A DNA stretch of 64,000 nt from Paraburkholderia eburnea (GTDB lineage: Bacteria; Pseudomonadota; Gammaproteobacteria; Burkholderiales; Burkholderiaceae), in NCBI RefSeq assembly GCF_002917095.1, contig NZ_PQGA01000021.1, positions 1 through 64,000 on the forward strand, in the 5' to 3' direction. The notes beneath the pieces were generated by a model that was not told the origin of the DNA, searched no databases, and was given only the letters and a program-made list of their open reading frames with translations. Shown here piece after piece: positions 32,998 to 40,684 of this stretch. The translations under genes and the position numbers were made by a program. Every line of letters starts with the position of its first letter. The stretch's first letter is position 1.

Positions 32998-34101
32998 TTA
33001 CGCGGCGACGCTTTGGGGCGCGGCCGGATAGTCGATATAGCCGCGGTGGTCGCCGCCGTAGAACGTGTCGCGGTCGTAGGCGTTGAGCGGCAGGCCGTGA
33101 CGGATGCGGTGAGGCAGGTCCGGGTTGGCGATAAAGTGACGCCCGAAGGCGACGAGATCCGCGTCGCCGGCTTCGACGATGGCCGCCGCCGTCTGGGGCG
33201 TAAAGCCGCCGGCCGCGATGATCGGCCCGTGGAAAAACTCGCGAAGCTCGCGCGCCGCGACGGCATGCGCGCCTTCTACGATTTCCTGGCTGCCGGACAC
33301 GCGCGGTTCGATTACGTGCAGCCACGCGAGGCCCAGTTCATTCAATGCGCGTGCCGCGTGCGCGAAGGTCGCGGAGGAATCGCTGTCCGACATGCCGCCG
33401 AACGTGCCGCCAGGGGCCAGGCGAACGCCGACGCGTTCGCCGCCGAACACCGAGGCCGCAGCGGCGGTCACATCCAGCAGGAAGCGCGCACGATTTTCGC
33501 GCGAGCCGCCGTAAGCATCCGTGCGCCGGTTGGAGCCGTCCTGCAGGAACTGGTCGACGAGATAGCCATTCGCGCCGTGAATCTCGACGCCGTCGAAACC
33601 CGCCGCCTGGGCGCGCGCCGCCGCGTCGCGGAATTCGCCGATAGCCACTTCGATGTCGTGCAACGTCATTTCCCGTGCGGGCGTTGCGCTTTGCCAGCCA
33701 TCCTTTGTATGAGCCAGCCCGTCGAAGGCCAGCGCCGAAGGCGCGAGCGGCGCCGCGCCGCCGGGTTGCAGGTCGCTATGCGATTGACGGCCCGCATGAT
33801 AGAGCTGCAGGAAAATGCGCGCGCCTTTTGCGTGCACGGCATCGACCACGCGTTTCCAGCCGGCGATTTGCGTATCGGCATAGATGCCCGGCGCGCCCAG
33901 ATAACCATTGCCGCGTACCGACACGGCCGTGGCTTCCGCGATCAGCAGGCCACCTTCGCTCGCGCGCTGCGAGTAGTACTCGACCATCAGGCTGCCGGGC
34001 ACGTCGCCGGCTTCCGAGCGCATACGAGTGAGGGGCGCAAGCGCGACGCGGTGCGAGAGCGTATAGGGACCAATCGTGGTCGAGCTAAAAAGGGACGTCA
34101 T
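32998..34101 (-). CDS. old yellow enzyme family NADH:flavin oxidoreductase (NemA-like)
   Basis: A 367-residue FMN-binding TIM barrel. Visible features are APLTRMRS near the start, QLYHAGRQSH, the substrate-binding pair in EIHGANGYLVDQFLQDGSN (His and Asn three apart) followed by DAYGGSRENRARFLLD, and AAGGF plus FGRHFIANPDLP in the phosphate-binding end. Enzymes of this group reduce activated C=C bonds such as N-ethylmaleimide, quinones and nitro compounds. It lies between SDR3 and the GST gene on the same strand, in keeping with an electrophile-detoxification operon. Confidence 0.9.
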   Translation of the reverse strand: MTSLFSSTTIGPYTLSHRVALAPLTRMRSEAGDVPGSLMVEYYSQRASEGGLLIAEATAVSVRGNGYLGAPGIYADTQIAGWKRVVDAVHAKGARIFLQLYHAGRQSHSDLQPGGAAPLAPSALAFDGLAHTKDGWQSATPAREMTLHDIEVAIGEFRDAAARAQAAGFDGVEIHGANGYLVDQFLQDGSNRRTDAYGGSRENRARFLLDVTAAAASVFGGERVGVRLAPGGTFGGMSDSDSSATFAHAARALNELGLAWLHVIEPRVSGSQEIVEGAHAVAARELREFFHGPIIAAGGFTPQTAAAIVEAGDADLVAFGRHFIANPDLPHRIRHGLPLNAYDRDTFYGGDHRGYIDYPAAPQSVAA

Positions 34102-34176
34102 GTGTATTCTCCGATTATCGGTTCGTAATACGAAATAAATTGAATCGAACGAGGATGGAAAAGGGCGATCGCGGGA

Positions 34177-34923
34177 CTAGAGCCGCGAGCCGCCGTCGAT
34201 ACGCAGCGTGTCGCCGGTCACCCAGCGCGCCGCATCGGAAGCGAGAAATGTGACGGCATCCGCGATGTCTTCGGGCTGGGCGATGCGCTTGAACGCCTGC
34301 ATGCCCAATGCGGTTGCGCGTCCGGTGTCGGTCTTCGTGAAGTTCGACATGTCGGTGGCCACCACGCCTGGTGCGATCGCGTTCACGCGGATGCCGCGCG
34401 GACCCAGCGCCGAGGCGAAATGCGTGACAAGCGTATCGGCCGCGCCTTTGCTGGCCGCATACGCCGAAATCGCGCCAACGGCGGTGCGCACGGCAAGCGA
34501 CGAGAGCAGGACGATGCTGCTGCCCTTGCACATCGTCGGCAGGAGTTGCTGGACCAGGAAGTAGGGCGCGCGCACATTCACGGCGAAGAGATCGTCGAAA
34601 TCGGCGACGCTCGTGTCTTCGATCCGGGCCGCCTTCGAGATGCCTGCGTTGGCCACGAGAATATCGAGCCGGTCGCCGACGATGGCGCGGACGTGCCGCG
34701 CCAGGCGATGCGGGCCTTCGGCGTCGCGCAGGTTGGCGCCCACCTTTTGCGCTTTGCCGCCTGCGGCGCGAATCTCGGCGACGACGGCATCGGCGGCGGA
34801 CTCGGCGCTGCCGTAATGCACGAGCACCTGTGCGCCGGCCCGGGCGAGCGAAAGGGCAATGGCGCGGCCGATGCCACGGGAAGCGCCGGTAACGAGCGCG
34901 GTCTTGCCGGTAAGCTGGGTCAT
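34177..34923 (-). CDS. SDR-family oxidoreductase (SDR3)
   Basis: A 248-residue short-chain dehydrogenase from ATG 34923, with TGASRGIG, NAGISKA, a serine in LLSSLAVRT and YAASK. It is a close paralog of SDR2. It is the first gene of the SDR3-OYE-GST operon and is divergent from the LysR gene, with operator site B (35058-35100) between them. Substrate unknown. Confidence 0.88.
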   Translation of the reverse strand: MTQLTGKTALVTGASRGIGRAIALSLARAGAQVLVHYGSAESAADAVVAEIRAAGGKAQKVGANLRDAEGPHRLARHVRAIVGDRLDILVANAGISKAARIEDTSVADFDDLFAVNVRAPYFLVQQLLPTMCKGSSIVLLSSLAVRTAVGAISAYAASKGAADTLVTHFASALGPRGIRVNAIAPGVVATDMSNFTKTDTGRATALGMQAFKRIAQPEDIADAVTFLASDAARWVTGDTLRIDGGSRL

Positions 34924-35057
34924 GGCGAATCTCCTGACGATGAGTGAGGCCATACCCGCAAGCGATGGCTTTCGGGTGTCGGCAGCGCGTGGGCTGGGCT
35001 TGTTTCCCGCCACATCGGCTGCCATGTGGCGTACTCTAGAGCGCGCTTGCGCGCCGG

Positions 35058-35100
35058 GAAAAGACTTTGTAGGCTTGCCGGCATACCTGCGAGGCATGGC
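35058..35100 (-). promoter_or_regulatory. LysR-type composite operator/promoter, site B
   Basis: Palindrome GGCATACCT-gcg-AGGCATGGC (35080-35100, T-N11-A), an 8-base spacer, then (minus strand) TACAAAGTCTTTTC (35071-35058). A TTTTCC-18-TAGAGT pair downstream gives a promoter towards SDR3. The palindrome ends only 16 bases before the lysR start, so binding here would also repress or adjust the regulator's own gene, the usual LysR arrangement. Confidence 0.85.
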
Positions 35101-35116
35101 TCAACTGGAGGCGTCG

Positions 35117-36004
35117 ATGGAATTGCGGCATTTGCGGTATTTCGTGGCGGTGGCGGAAACCGGCAGCCTGACCGTCGCGGCGGAGCAGCGGCTTTTCACG
35201 TCGCAGCCGTCGCTGAGCCGCCAGATCCGCGATCTGGAAGACCAGGTGGGTGTCGAGCTGTTCAGCCGCAGCGCACGCGGCGTGGAACTGACCGCGGCCG
35301 GCCGGGCTTTTCTCGACCATGCGCGGCTTGCGCTCGCGCAGGTGGATGCCGCCGCGGAGGCGGCGCGGCGCGCGGCCAGGCCCGAGCGCAAGGTGTTCGC
35401 GCTGGGCTTTCTCACCGGGCAGGAAATGACCTGGCTGCCGCGCGCGATGAGCGTATTGCGCGACGAGTTGCCCAATATCGACGTAACCGTGTCGAGTTAC
35501 TACTCGCCGGACGTCGCCGATGCGCTCGCGCGTGGCAAGCTCGATCTGGGCTTTTTGCGCGCGGAGCCAGGATTCGACCTCGAATACCGGGTGGTGAACC
35601 GCGAGCGGCTCATTGTGCTGATGCCGAGCGATCACCGGCTCACGGAAAAGGCGGTCATTCGCCCGCAGGACATCGCGGGCGAGCCATTCGTGATGGCGTC
35701 GAACAAGGCGCGCGTGCTGCATGAGGTGATCGTGGGTTATCTGCGGGCCCACGACGTGCAGGTGACCACCGAGCACGGCGTGGACAACCTGGCGATGGCG
35801 ATGTCGCTGGTGGCTTCCACGCGCGGCCTCGCACTCATGCCCGAGTATGCGAACAACCTGCTGCCGTGGTCGGTCGTGAGCCGGCCGCTGGAGGGGGACG
35901 CGCCTACCGTCGATCTTGTCGTGGGGTACAACCGCGCCAACGCGTCGCCTACGTTGCAGTTGTTCCTGTCACGACTTGATGAACTCGCGCTGCCTGAAAT
36001 CTAA
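35117..36004 (+). CDS. LysR-family transcriptional regulator
   Basis: A 295-residue protein from ATG 35117, with GGAGG five bases upstream; an in-frame ATG at 35096 falls inside the operator and is less likely. Residues 1-60 are the winged helix-turn-helix (MELRHLRYFVAVAETGSLTV, QPSLSRQIRDLED). Residues ~90-290 form the two-lobed effector-binding domain. It stands divergent from SDR3-OYE-GST and should control that operon, SDR2-SDR1 and probably the distant MFS gene at 60328 through the three matching sites. The inducer is likely an electrophile or quinone, judged only from the target genes. Confidence 0.9.
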   Translation: MELRHLRYFVAVAETGSLTVAAEQRLFTSQPSLSRQIRDLEDQVGVELFSRSARGVELTAAGRAFLDHARLALAQVDAAAEAARRAARPERKVFALGFLTGQEMTWLPRAMSVLRDELPNIDVTVSSYYSPDVADALARGKLDLGFLRAEPGFDLEYRVVNRERLIVLMPSDHRLTEKAVIRPQDIAGEPFVMASNKARVLHEVIVGYLRAHDVQVTTEHGVDNLAMAMSLVASTRGLALMPEYANNLLPWSVVSRPLEGDAPTVDLVVGYNRANASPTLQLFLSRLDELALPEI

Positions 36005-36060
36005 TTGCACCGGCTTCAGCAAAACTGTCACGGAAGTGTCACAATTCCGCCCTTGTCAAA

Positions 36061-36079
36061 GCCCGCGTTCGGCGCGGGC
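36061..36079. terminator. GC hairpin between lysR and mgtC-like gene
   Basis: GCCCGCG and CGCGGGC pair perfectly across a 5-base loop. No T-run follows (GTATTT), so it may end lysR transcription weakly or sit in the leader of the next gene, whose ATG is 18 bases downstream. Confidence 0.4.
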
Positions 36080-36096
36080 GTATTTGAGGGGCGAAG

Positions 36097-36774
36097 ATGA
36101 TTGGCAATTTCGAACTACTGTCGCGCCTGCTGATGGCAGCGCTGCTGGGCAGCGTGATCGGCTTTGAGCGCGAGCGGCTGAGCTGGGCGGCGGGTCTGCG
36201 CACGCACATGCTCGTGTGCGTCGGGGCGGCGCTCATGATGCTCGTGTCGGCTTTTGGCTTCGCCGACGTGCTGGGCGAAAAGAACGTCGTGCTCGATCCG
36301 TCGCGCGTCGCGGCTCAGGTCGTGTCGGGCATCGGGTTTCTCGGCGCGGGATCGATCCTGTTGCGCGGCGAAGTCGTGCGCGGTCTGACCACGGCGGCGA
36401 GCCTCTGGTCGGTCGCGGGGATCGGGCTTGCCGTGGGCGGTGGGATGTACACGGCGGCGATCGGCGCCACGGCGATTATCCTGATCATTCTGGCTGGCGT
36501 GAAGCCACTGGAGCGGCGCTTTATTTCCGTGCGGCAACAGCGCACTATCCAGTTGCTGGCCGAGCGGGGACGCGTGTCGCTGGACTCCGTTCACCAGGCG
36601 CTCGGCAGCGGGAGCGTGCGCGTGAAGCAGTTCATCGTCCAGCAATCCGAAGACGATGCGGAACTCGACGATGTGCAGATTGCTCTTTCGCGTGTCACGG
36701 CGAGCGAATTTGAACGAATCTGCTCGCGCCTGGCGAGCATGTCGGGCGTGCGCGATTGCCGGAACGAGAAATAA
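36097..36774 (+). CDS. MgtC/SapB family membrane protein
   Basis: A 225-residue protein. Residues 1-150 contain four to five membrane segments with the family signature GSVIGFERE, GLRTHMLVCVGAALMML and VVSGIGFLGAGSILLRGEVVRGLTTAASLW. Residues ~160-225 are a cytosolic ACT-like domain, shorter than in Salmonella MgtC. Such proteins affect F-type ATP synthase, phosphate or Mg2+ balance. The gene follows lysR in the same direction. The next small gene starts 14 bases after its stop, so the two are probably co-transcribed. Confidence 0.88.
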   Translation: MIGNFELLSRLLMAALLGSVIGFERERLSWAAGLRTHMLVCVGAALMMLVSAFGFADVLGEKNVVLDPSRVAAQVVSGIGFLGAGSILLRGEVVRGLTTAASLWSVAGIGLAVGGGMYTAAIGATAIILIILAGVKPLERRFISVRQQRTIQLLAERGRVSLDSVHQALGSGSVRVKQFIVQQSEDDAELDDVQIALSRVTASEFERICSRLASMSGVRDCRNEK

Positions 36775-36788
36775 GGCGGGAGACACAC

Positions 36789-37061
36789 ATGACGCGTATC
36801 TACGATTACGAGGGCTTCAGGCTCGAGATATCCGTTGAAGCCCATTTCGCCAGCGGCGCAAAGCAGCTCGCGCAGCGGCGTCCCGGCTATATCGCCGTCG
36901 TGCGGATTTTCCAGTCATCCGGTATGCTCGCTACGTTTTCGCCCCTGCGTTTTGGCGAAACCGGCGGCCGGCCTTTCACGACCGAAGCCGACGCGCTCAC
37001 GGGAGGACATAGTGCCGCGCGCAAGCTCGTCGATGATCTGTTCTGCTGCGATCCGCACTGA
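36789..37061 (+). CDS. hypothetical small cytosolic protein
   Basis: A 90-residue protein with a compact beta-strand pattern (TRIYDYEGFRLEISVEA, GYIAVVRIF) and a C-terminal helix, DALTGGHSAARKLVDDLF. No signal or membrane segment. ATG 36789 is preceded by AAGGCGGGAG. I do not recognise its function; small proteins of this style are common in Burkholderia genomes. Its closeness to the mgtC-like gene suggests joint transcription only. Confidence 0.6.
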   Translation: MTRIYDYEGFRLEISVEAHFASGAKQLAQRRPGYIAVVRIFQSSGMLATFSPLRFGETGGRPFTTEADALTGGHSAARKLVDDLFCCDPH

Positions 37062-37101
37062 CTTGATCAGTATGGCTAATTATCTTTGAGCCAGAATGAT
37101 C

Positions 37102-37320
37102 TCAGCGACGTCTCTGGGAGAGTTCATGCGCCGCATAGACTGTCGATATCACGCCCAGCAGCACGGCAGTGACTGCAAATGATTCGCTCGCATGGGTTGC
37201 CGATGCGGCCGTGATCCCAAGACACCACAGCGCTATACCCACCACCGACAGGAGCAGCCCGAAGGCAAGCAACCACAACGTTGCCGCCGAGCGCGTTTGT
37301 AGTTTATGGGAGAGTTTCAT
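37102..37320 (-). CDS. small two-helix membrane protein
   Basis: A 72-residue protein with two predicted membrane helices (LWLLAFGLLLSVVGIALWCLG and FAVTAVLLGVISTVYAAHEL) and basic ends (MKLSHKLQTRS, SQRRR). No family recognised. Upstream GGGAATGGTAA could serve as a weak ribosome-binding site. Confidence 0.55.
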   Translation of the reverse strand: MKLSHKLQTRSAATLWLLAFGLLLSVVGIALWCLGITAASATHASESFAVTAVLLGVISTVYAAHELSQRRR

Positions 37321-37539
37321 TTACCATTCCCCGACCAACGATTGCTATTGATTGCTATTGCAAATCCGATTACGGCAGTTTTAAGTGCTGTGATATCAAG
37401 CGTAAGCGGGGCGGCCCGTTACGGCAAGTCGAACAAAATTCCGCAGTGCATTTTGTGCGCGTGAAGCAACACGAAACCTGCACCGGAACCGTCCGGTCAT
37501 ACGCGTAATCGGCGATTCGTCTTGCGGCAATCGTAGCTT

Positions 37540-38007
37540 TCAGGAAAGCGCTTTTCTCGTCGCCGATTTCGTTCCCTTCGAACCCGCCGCGCGCCCGGCC
37601 GTCCAGCGCCAGATCCACCATCCGGCAATCATCGAAGGCAGGAAATAAAGCGCTTCGATGTTCGGATGCGCGAGCAGTGCGATCGCTGGGCCGGGGCAAT
37701 AGCCCGCCGCGCCCCAGCCAAGGCCGAAGATCGCCGCGCCTGCAATCAGCTTGCCGTCGATGGCCGTGGCGTCCGGCAACGCAAAATGGTCGGCCAGTAG
37801 GGGTTTCCTGCGGCGCAGGATGAAATGGAACGCGATGACCGCGAGCGTCACCGCGCCGCCCAGCACGAACAGCAGACTGCCATCCCAAGATCCGCTTACG
37901 TCGAGAAAACCCAGCACTTTTTGCGGGCGCGTCATGCCGGAGAGCGCGAGGCCGCCGCCGAAGAGCAGGCCGCACGCAAAGCTTGTCAGCGATTTCAGTG
38001 CGTTCAT
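37540..38007 (-). CDS. YeeE/YedE-type sulfur transporter half, C-terminal half-protein
   Basis: A 155-residue membrane protein with four helices. Key motifs are GGGLALSGMTRPQKVLGFLD and GLGWGAAGYCPGPAI, the latter holding the cysteine conserved in thiosulfate transporters of the YeeE/YedE fold. Its start overlaps the stop of the other half (ATGA at 38004-38007), so the two polypeptides are made together and probably assemble as one transporter. The pair is divergent from the rhodanese gene. Cargo is probably thiosulfate or another sulfur anion, by family. Confidence 0.82.
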   Translation of the reverse strand: MNALKSLTSFACGLLFGGGLALSGMTRPQKVLGFLDVSGSWDGSLLFVLGGAVTLAVIAFHFILRRRKPLLADHFALPDATAIDGKLIAGAAIFGLGWGAAGYCPGPAIALLAHPNIEALYFLPSMIAGWWIWRWTAGRAAGSKGTKSATRKALS

Positions 38008-38450
38008 TGCAGTCCGAGTACGTGGCGTACGAAGAAGGTCATGACGATCGCCGTGATGAGGAACACAGCGGTCGCGACCGCCGATCGACGCGAAAAGCGC
38101 GCGAGCCCGCATACGCCGTGTCCGCTCGTGCAGCCGTGCGCGAGCGCGGTGCCATAGCCGGTTGCGAGGCCCGCGACGATCAGCAGCACGGGCGGAAATC
38201 CCACGCGGGCCTGCGGCGCGAGATCGGTGTGAGCGAACGCGCGGGCGAGCGCATAGCAGGCGGCGGCGCCCGCGATCAGACCGAACAGGAATGCGGCGCG
38301 CCACGCGAAATCGCGGCGCTCGCCCCAGATCAACTGGCGCGCGATGCCGCTGATGCCCGCGATCTTGCCGTTTAGCCAGAGCAGCAGGGAGGCCGACAGG
38401 CCGATCAGCAAGCCGCCGGCAAGAGCGCTCCAGGGAGTCAGATGTGTCAT
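38004..38450 (-). CDS. YeeE/YedE-type sulfur transporter half, N-terminal half-protein
   Basis: A 148-residue membrane protein with four helices. The motifs GISGIARQLIWG and GCTSGHGVCGLARFS carry the conserved cysteines that relay thiosulfate in the YeeE family. In E. coli YeeE both halves are one chain; here they are split, as in many proteobacteria. First gene of the two-gene operon, reading away from the rhodanese/encapsulin cluster. Confidence 0.83.
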   Translation of the reverse strand: MTHLTPWSALAGGLLIGLSASLLLWLNGKIAGISGIARQLIWGERRDFAWRAAFLFGLIAGAAACYALARAFAHTDLAPQARVGFPPVLLIVAGLATGYGTALAHGCTSGHGVCGLARFSRRSAVATAVFLITAIVMTFFVRHVLGLQ

Positions 38451-38595
38451 TGAAAAAAGGGTTCGGCGCGATAGCGAATGATACGGCAGGCTGTGCCGCC
38501 CGACTGGATCGAATCAGCATCGAAGCAGACCGCTCATTTAAATAGCAGATTTAGTTGGTTGGAACCGGCGCGAAGCCACCGCATAGTGGACTCCT

Positions 38596-38611
38596 GCCGT
38601 CTATAGACGGC
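38596..38611. promoter_or_regulatory. 16-bp perfect palindrome before the rhodanese gene
   Basis: GCCGTCTATAGACGGC has no mismatch and no spacer, and stands 54-69 bases before the rhodanese start in the divergent region. It is a good size for a dimeric helix-turn-helix regulator; the XRE protein encoded at 40199 is the nearest candidate. The core TCTATAG recurs at 40465-40471 and 40589-40595. Confidence 0.5.
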
Positions 38612-38664
38612 GATGCGAAACGCGCCGGCGGCAACGCGGCGATCTTGAGAACATGGAGACAGTG

Positions 38665-39132
38665 ATGACGGTCGATATTCTGGAAAAGCCGCTGCATGCC
38701 GATCTGGCGGCCGCGCACGAAGCAGCGCAGGCTGCCGGTCTGCCTTACGCAGGCAGCGTGACGCCGCGCCAGGCGTGGAACCTGCATCAATCGGGCGAGG
38801 CCGTGCTGGTCGACGTGCGCACGGCGGAGGAACATCGTTTCGTGGGACACGTGCCCGATACGCTGCACGTCGCCTGGGCGACCGGCACGAGCCTCACGCG
38901 CAATCCGCGCTTCGTGCGCGAGCTTGAGGCCAAAACGGGCAAGCAGGCTACCGTGCTGCTGTTGTGCCGCAGCGGCAATCGATCGGCGCAGGCCGCCGAA
39001 GCCGCGGCCAAAGCGGGGTTTGCGCATGTATTCAATGTGAGCGAGGGATTCGAAGGCGACCTCGATGCGTCGGGGCAACGCGGACGGCAAAACGGCTGGC
39101 GCTTTCACGATCTGCCCTGGAAGCAGGATTAG
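38665..39132 (+). CDS. rhodanese-like sulfurtransferase
   Basis: A 155-residue protein; ATG 38665 has GGAG six bases upstream, while ATG 38653 would add four residues. The single rhodanese domain has VLVDVRTAEEHRFVGHV and the active-site loop LLLCRSGNRSAQAA, whose cysteine carries the persulfide. The sequence ends GWRFHDLPWKQD, a typical close of this subgroup. It opens the cysteine/sulfur cluster with serine acetyltransferase, XRE regulator, encapsulin and cysteine desulfurase. Rhodaneses of this type accompany many cysteine-desulfurase encapsulins and may move sulfane sulfur to or from the compartment. Confidence 0.87.
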   Translation: MTVDILEKPLHADLAAAHEAAQAAGLPYAGSVTPRQAWNLHQSGEAVLVDVRTAEEHRFVGHVPDTLHVAWATGTSLTRNPRFVRELEAKTGKQATVLLLCRSGNRSAQAAEAAAKAGFAHVFNVSEGFEGDLDASGQRGRQNGWRFHDLPWKQD

Positions 39133-39242
39133 ATTCAAGACTCGATTCAGGACCAGATCCAGGACTGAAGGCTGATAACCGCTGCGGACAACGCGCCACA
39201 AACGGTGGCGCTTGTGAGCTTGTGAAACGGGGAGTAACGAGC

Positions 39243-40202
39243 GTGACTGTCTTTCGTGTAGCGGAAATCGTAGAGGCGCTGCAAAGCGTGCGTCAGCAGT
39301 GGCGCGAGGTGCAGCAGCGTTCGCTGGAACCCGGCGGACGCGAGCTGCCGGCGCGCGAGGCGCTGGCTGAAATCGTGGATACGCTCAAGGGCGTGCTGTT
39401 CCCGATGCGGCTCGGCCCGCCCGAGCTTCGTCAGGAAAGCGAAAACTTCTATGTAGGCCACGCGCTCGACGCCGGCCTGCACAAACTGCTCGCGCAGGCG
39501 CGGCTGGAACTGCGTTACCGCGCGCGCCGCGACGATCCCGATCTGGACGAAATCGAACGTCGTGCCGAAACGGCCGTGCATGCCTTCGCGCAGCGTTTGC
39601 CGGCCATCCGCGTGCTGCTCGACAGCGATGTGCTTGCGGCTTTCGACGGCGACCCCGCAGCGGGTAGCGTCGACGAAGTCCTGCTCTGCTATCCCGGCGT
39701 GCTCGCGATGATCCATCATCGTTTCGCGCACGAACTGTATCGTCTGGGTTTGCCGCTGCTCGCACGCATCCTCTCCGAGCTTGCGCATGCGGCCACCGGC
39801 ATCGACATCCATCCGGGCGCGCAGATCGGCTCCGCTTTCTTCATCGACCACGGCACGGGCGTGGTGATCGGCGAAACGGCCGTGATCGGCGAGCGCGTGC
39901 GGGTTTATCAGGCCGTGACGCTCGGCGCAAAACGCTTTCCGCGCGACGCCGCGGGCAAGCTGGAAAAAGGCCTCGCACGCCATCCGATCGTCGAAGACGA
40001 CGTGGTGATCTACGCAGGGGCGACCATCCTTGGCCGCGTCACGCTGGGGCGCGGCGCCGTTATCGGCGGCAATGTCTGGCTCACCGAAAGCGTGCCCGCC
40101 GGCGCGCATGTCACCCAGGCGATCTCGCGGCATGAAACGCGCCCGGCGGCGTCCGCGCGGGCCGGACAACACGGGCAGCAGCCCGCCGGTGTCCCGTCAT
40201 GA
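39243..40202 (+). CDS. serine O-acetyltransferase (EpsC/CysE type)
   Basis: A 319-residue protein from GTG 39243 with GGGGAG upstream. Residues ~1-170 are the helical N-terminal domain; residues ~175-300 are a left-handed beta-helix of hexapeptide repeats. The catalytic and CoA-binding segments are HPGAQIGSAFFIDHGTGVVIGETAVIG and AVTLGAKRFP, with GAVIGGNVWL near the end. It makes O-acetylserine, the carbon acceptor for cysteine synthesis. The long N-terminal domain matches the EpsC subgroup found beside encapsulins. Its stop overlaps the XRE gene start (ATGA). Confidence 0.9.
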   Translation: MTVFRVAEIVEALQSVRQQWREVQQRSLEPGGRELPAREALAEIVDTLKGVLFPMRLGPPELRQESENFYVGHALDAGLHKLLAQARLELRYRARRDDPDLDEIERRAETAVHAFAQRLPAIRVLLDSDVLAAFDGDPAAGSVDEVLLCYPGVLAMIHHRFAHELYRLGLPLLARILSELAHAATGIDIHPGAQIGSAFFIDHGTGVVIGETAVIGERVRVYQAVTLGAKRFPRDAAGKLEKGLARHPIVEDDVVIYAGATILGRVTLGRGAVIGGNVWLTESVPAGAHVTQAISRHETRPAASARAGQHGQQPAGVPS

Positions 40203-40471
40203 ACGCCATCGTGCAGGATTTCGGCGCGGCGGTGCGGCGGCTGCGCGAGGCGCGCGCCTGGTCGCAGGAGCGGCTGGCGGAACATGCGGGACTCAATCGC
40301 ACCTACGTCGGCGAGATCGAACGGGGCACGGTGATCGCCTCCATTGTCACCGTCGAAAAACTGGCGCACGCGTTGGGCATGAGCGTAGCGGATTTGCTGG
40401 GCGCGCTCGTGGCCACCGCGCCTCCTGCGCGCGCTTCGTATCTCGTACAGCCTGCGTCATTCGATCTATAG
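40199..40471 (+). CDS. XRE-family helix-turn-helix regulator
   Basis: A 90-residue protein with a Cro/C1-type domain at residues 8-66 (RLREARAWSQERLAEHAGLN, RTYVGEIERG, LAHALGMSVADLL) and a short C-terminal tail. It is translationally coupled to the serine acetyltransferase and lies before the encapsulin gene, so it is the likely regulator of this sulfur cluster. TCTATAG elements near 38601, 40465 and 40589 are candidate sites, though unproven. Confidence 0.85.
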   Translation: MNAIVQDFGAAVRRLREARAWSQERLAEHAGLNRTYVGEIERGTVIASIVTVEKLAHALGMSVADLLGALVATAPPARASYLVQPASFDL

Positions 40472-40599
40472 CCGGATTCGCGTGCCCGGATCGCCGTAGT
40501 CCCCAGACTGTCCATCCGTTATTGCAGTAATTGACACGCTGTTTCGCATCGGCGCGGCCGGCGCGTGCGCGTCGCCGCCTCATTGGTGTCTATAGCAGG

Positions 40600-40628
40600 T
40601 TGAGCACGCCGACACGGGCTCTAATAAT
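40600..40628 (+). promoter_or_regulatory. candidate promoter of the encapsulin operon
   Basis: TTGAGC (40600-40605), 16 bases, then TAATAAT (40622-40628), ~57 bases before the encapsulin ATG. It is the best -35/-10 pair in the 213-base gap. A TCTATAG element (40589-40595) lies just upstream. Confidence 0.5.
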
Positions 40629-40684
40629 CACAACGCGTCATAAGCAAAGCTGTTTTCGTTCTAAGCAACCGGAGTCCTCATTCA

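Noticed and set aside
35096..35116. LysR start at ATG 35096
   Set aside because: This ATG lies in the operator palindrome; GGAGG sits correctly for ATG 35117, where the conserved MELRHLRYF begins.
38964..39242. N-terminal extension of the serine acetyltransferase to an upstream ATG
   Set aside because: It would overlap the rhodanese gene almost entirely; GTG 39243 has a proper ribosome-binding site.
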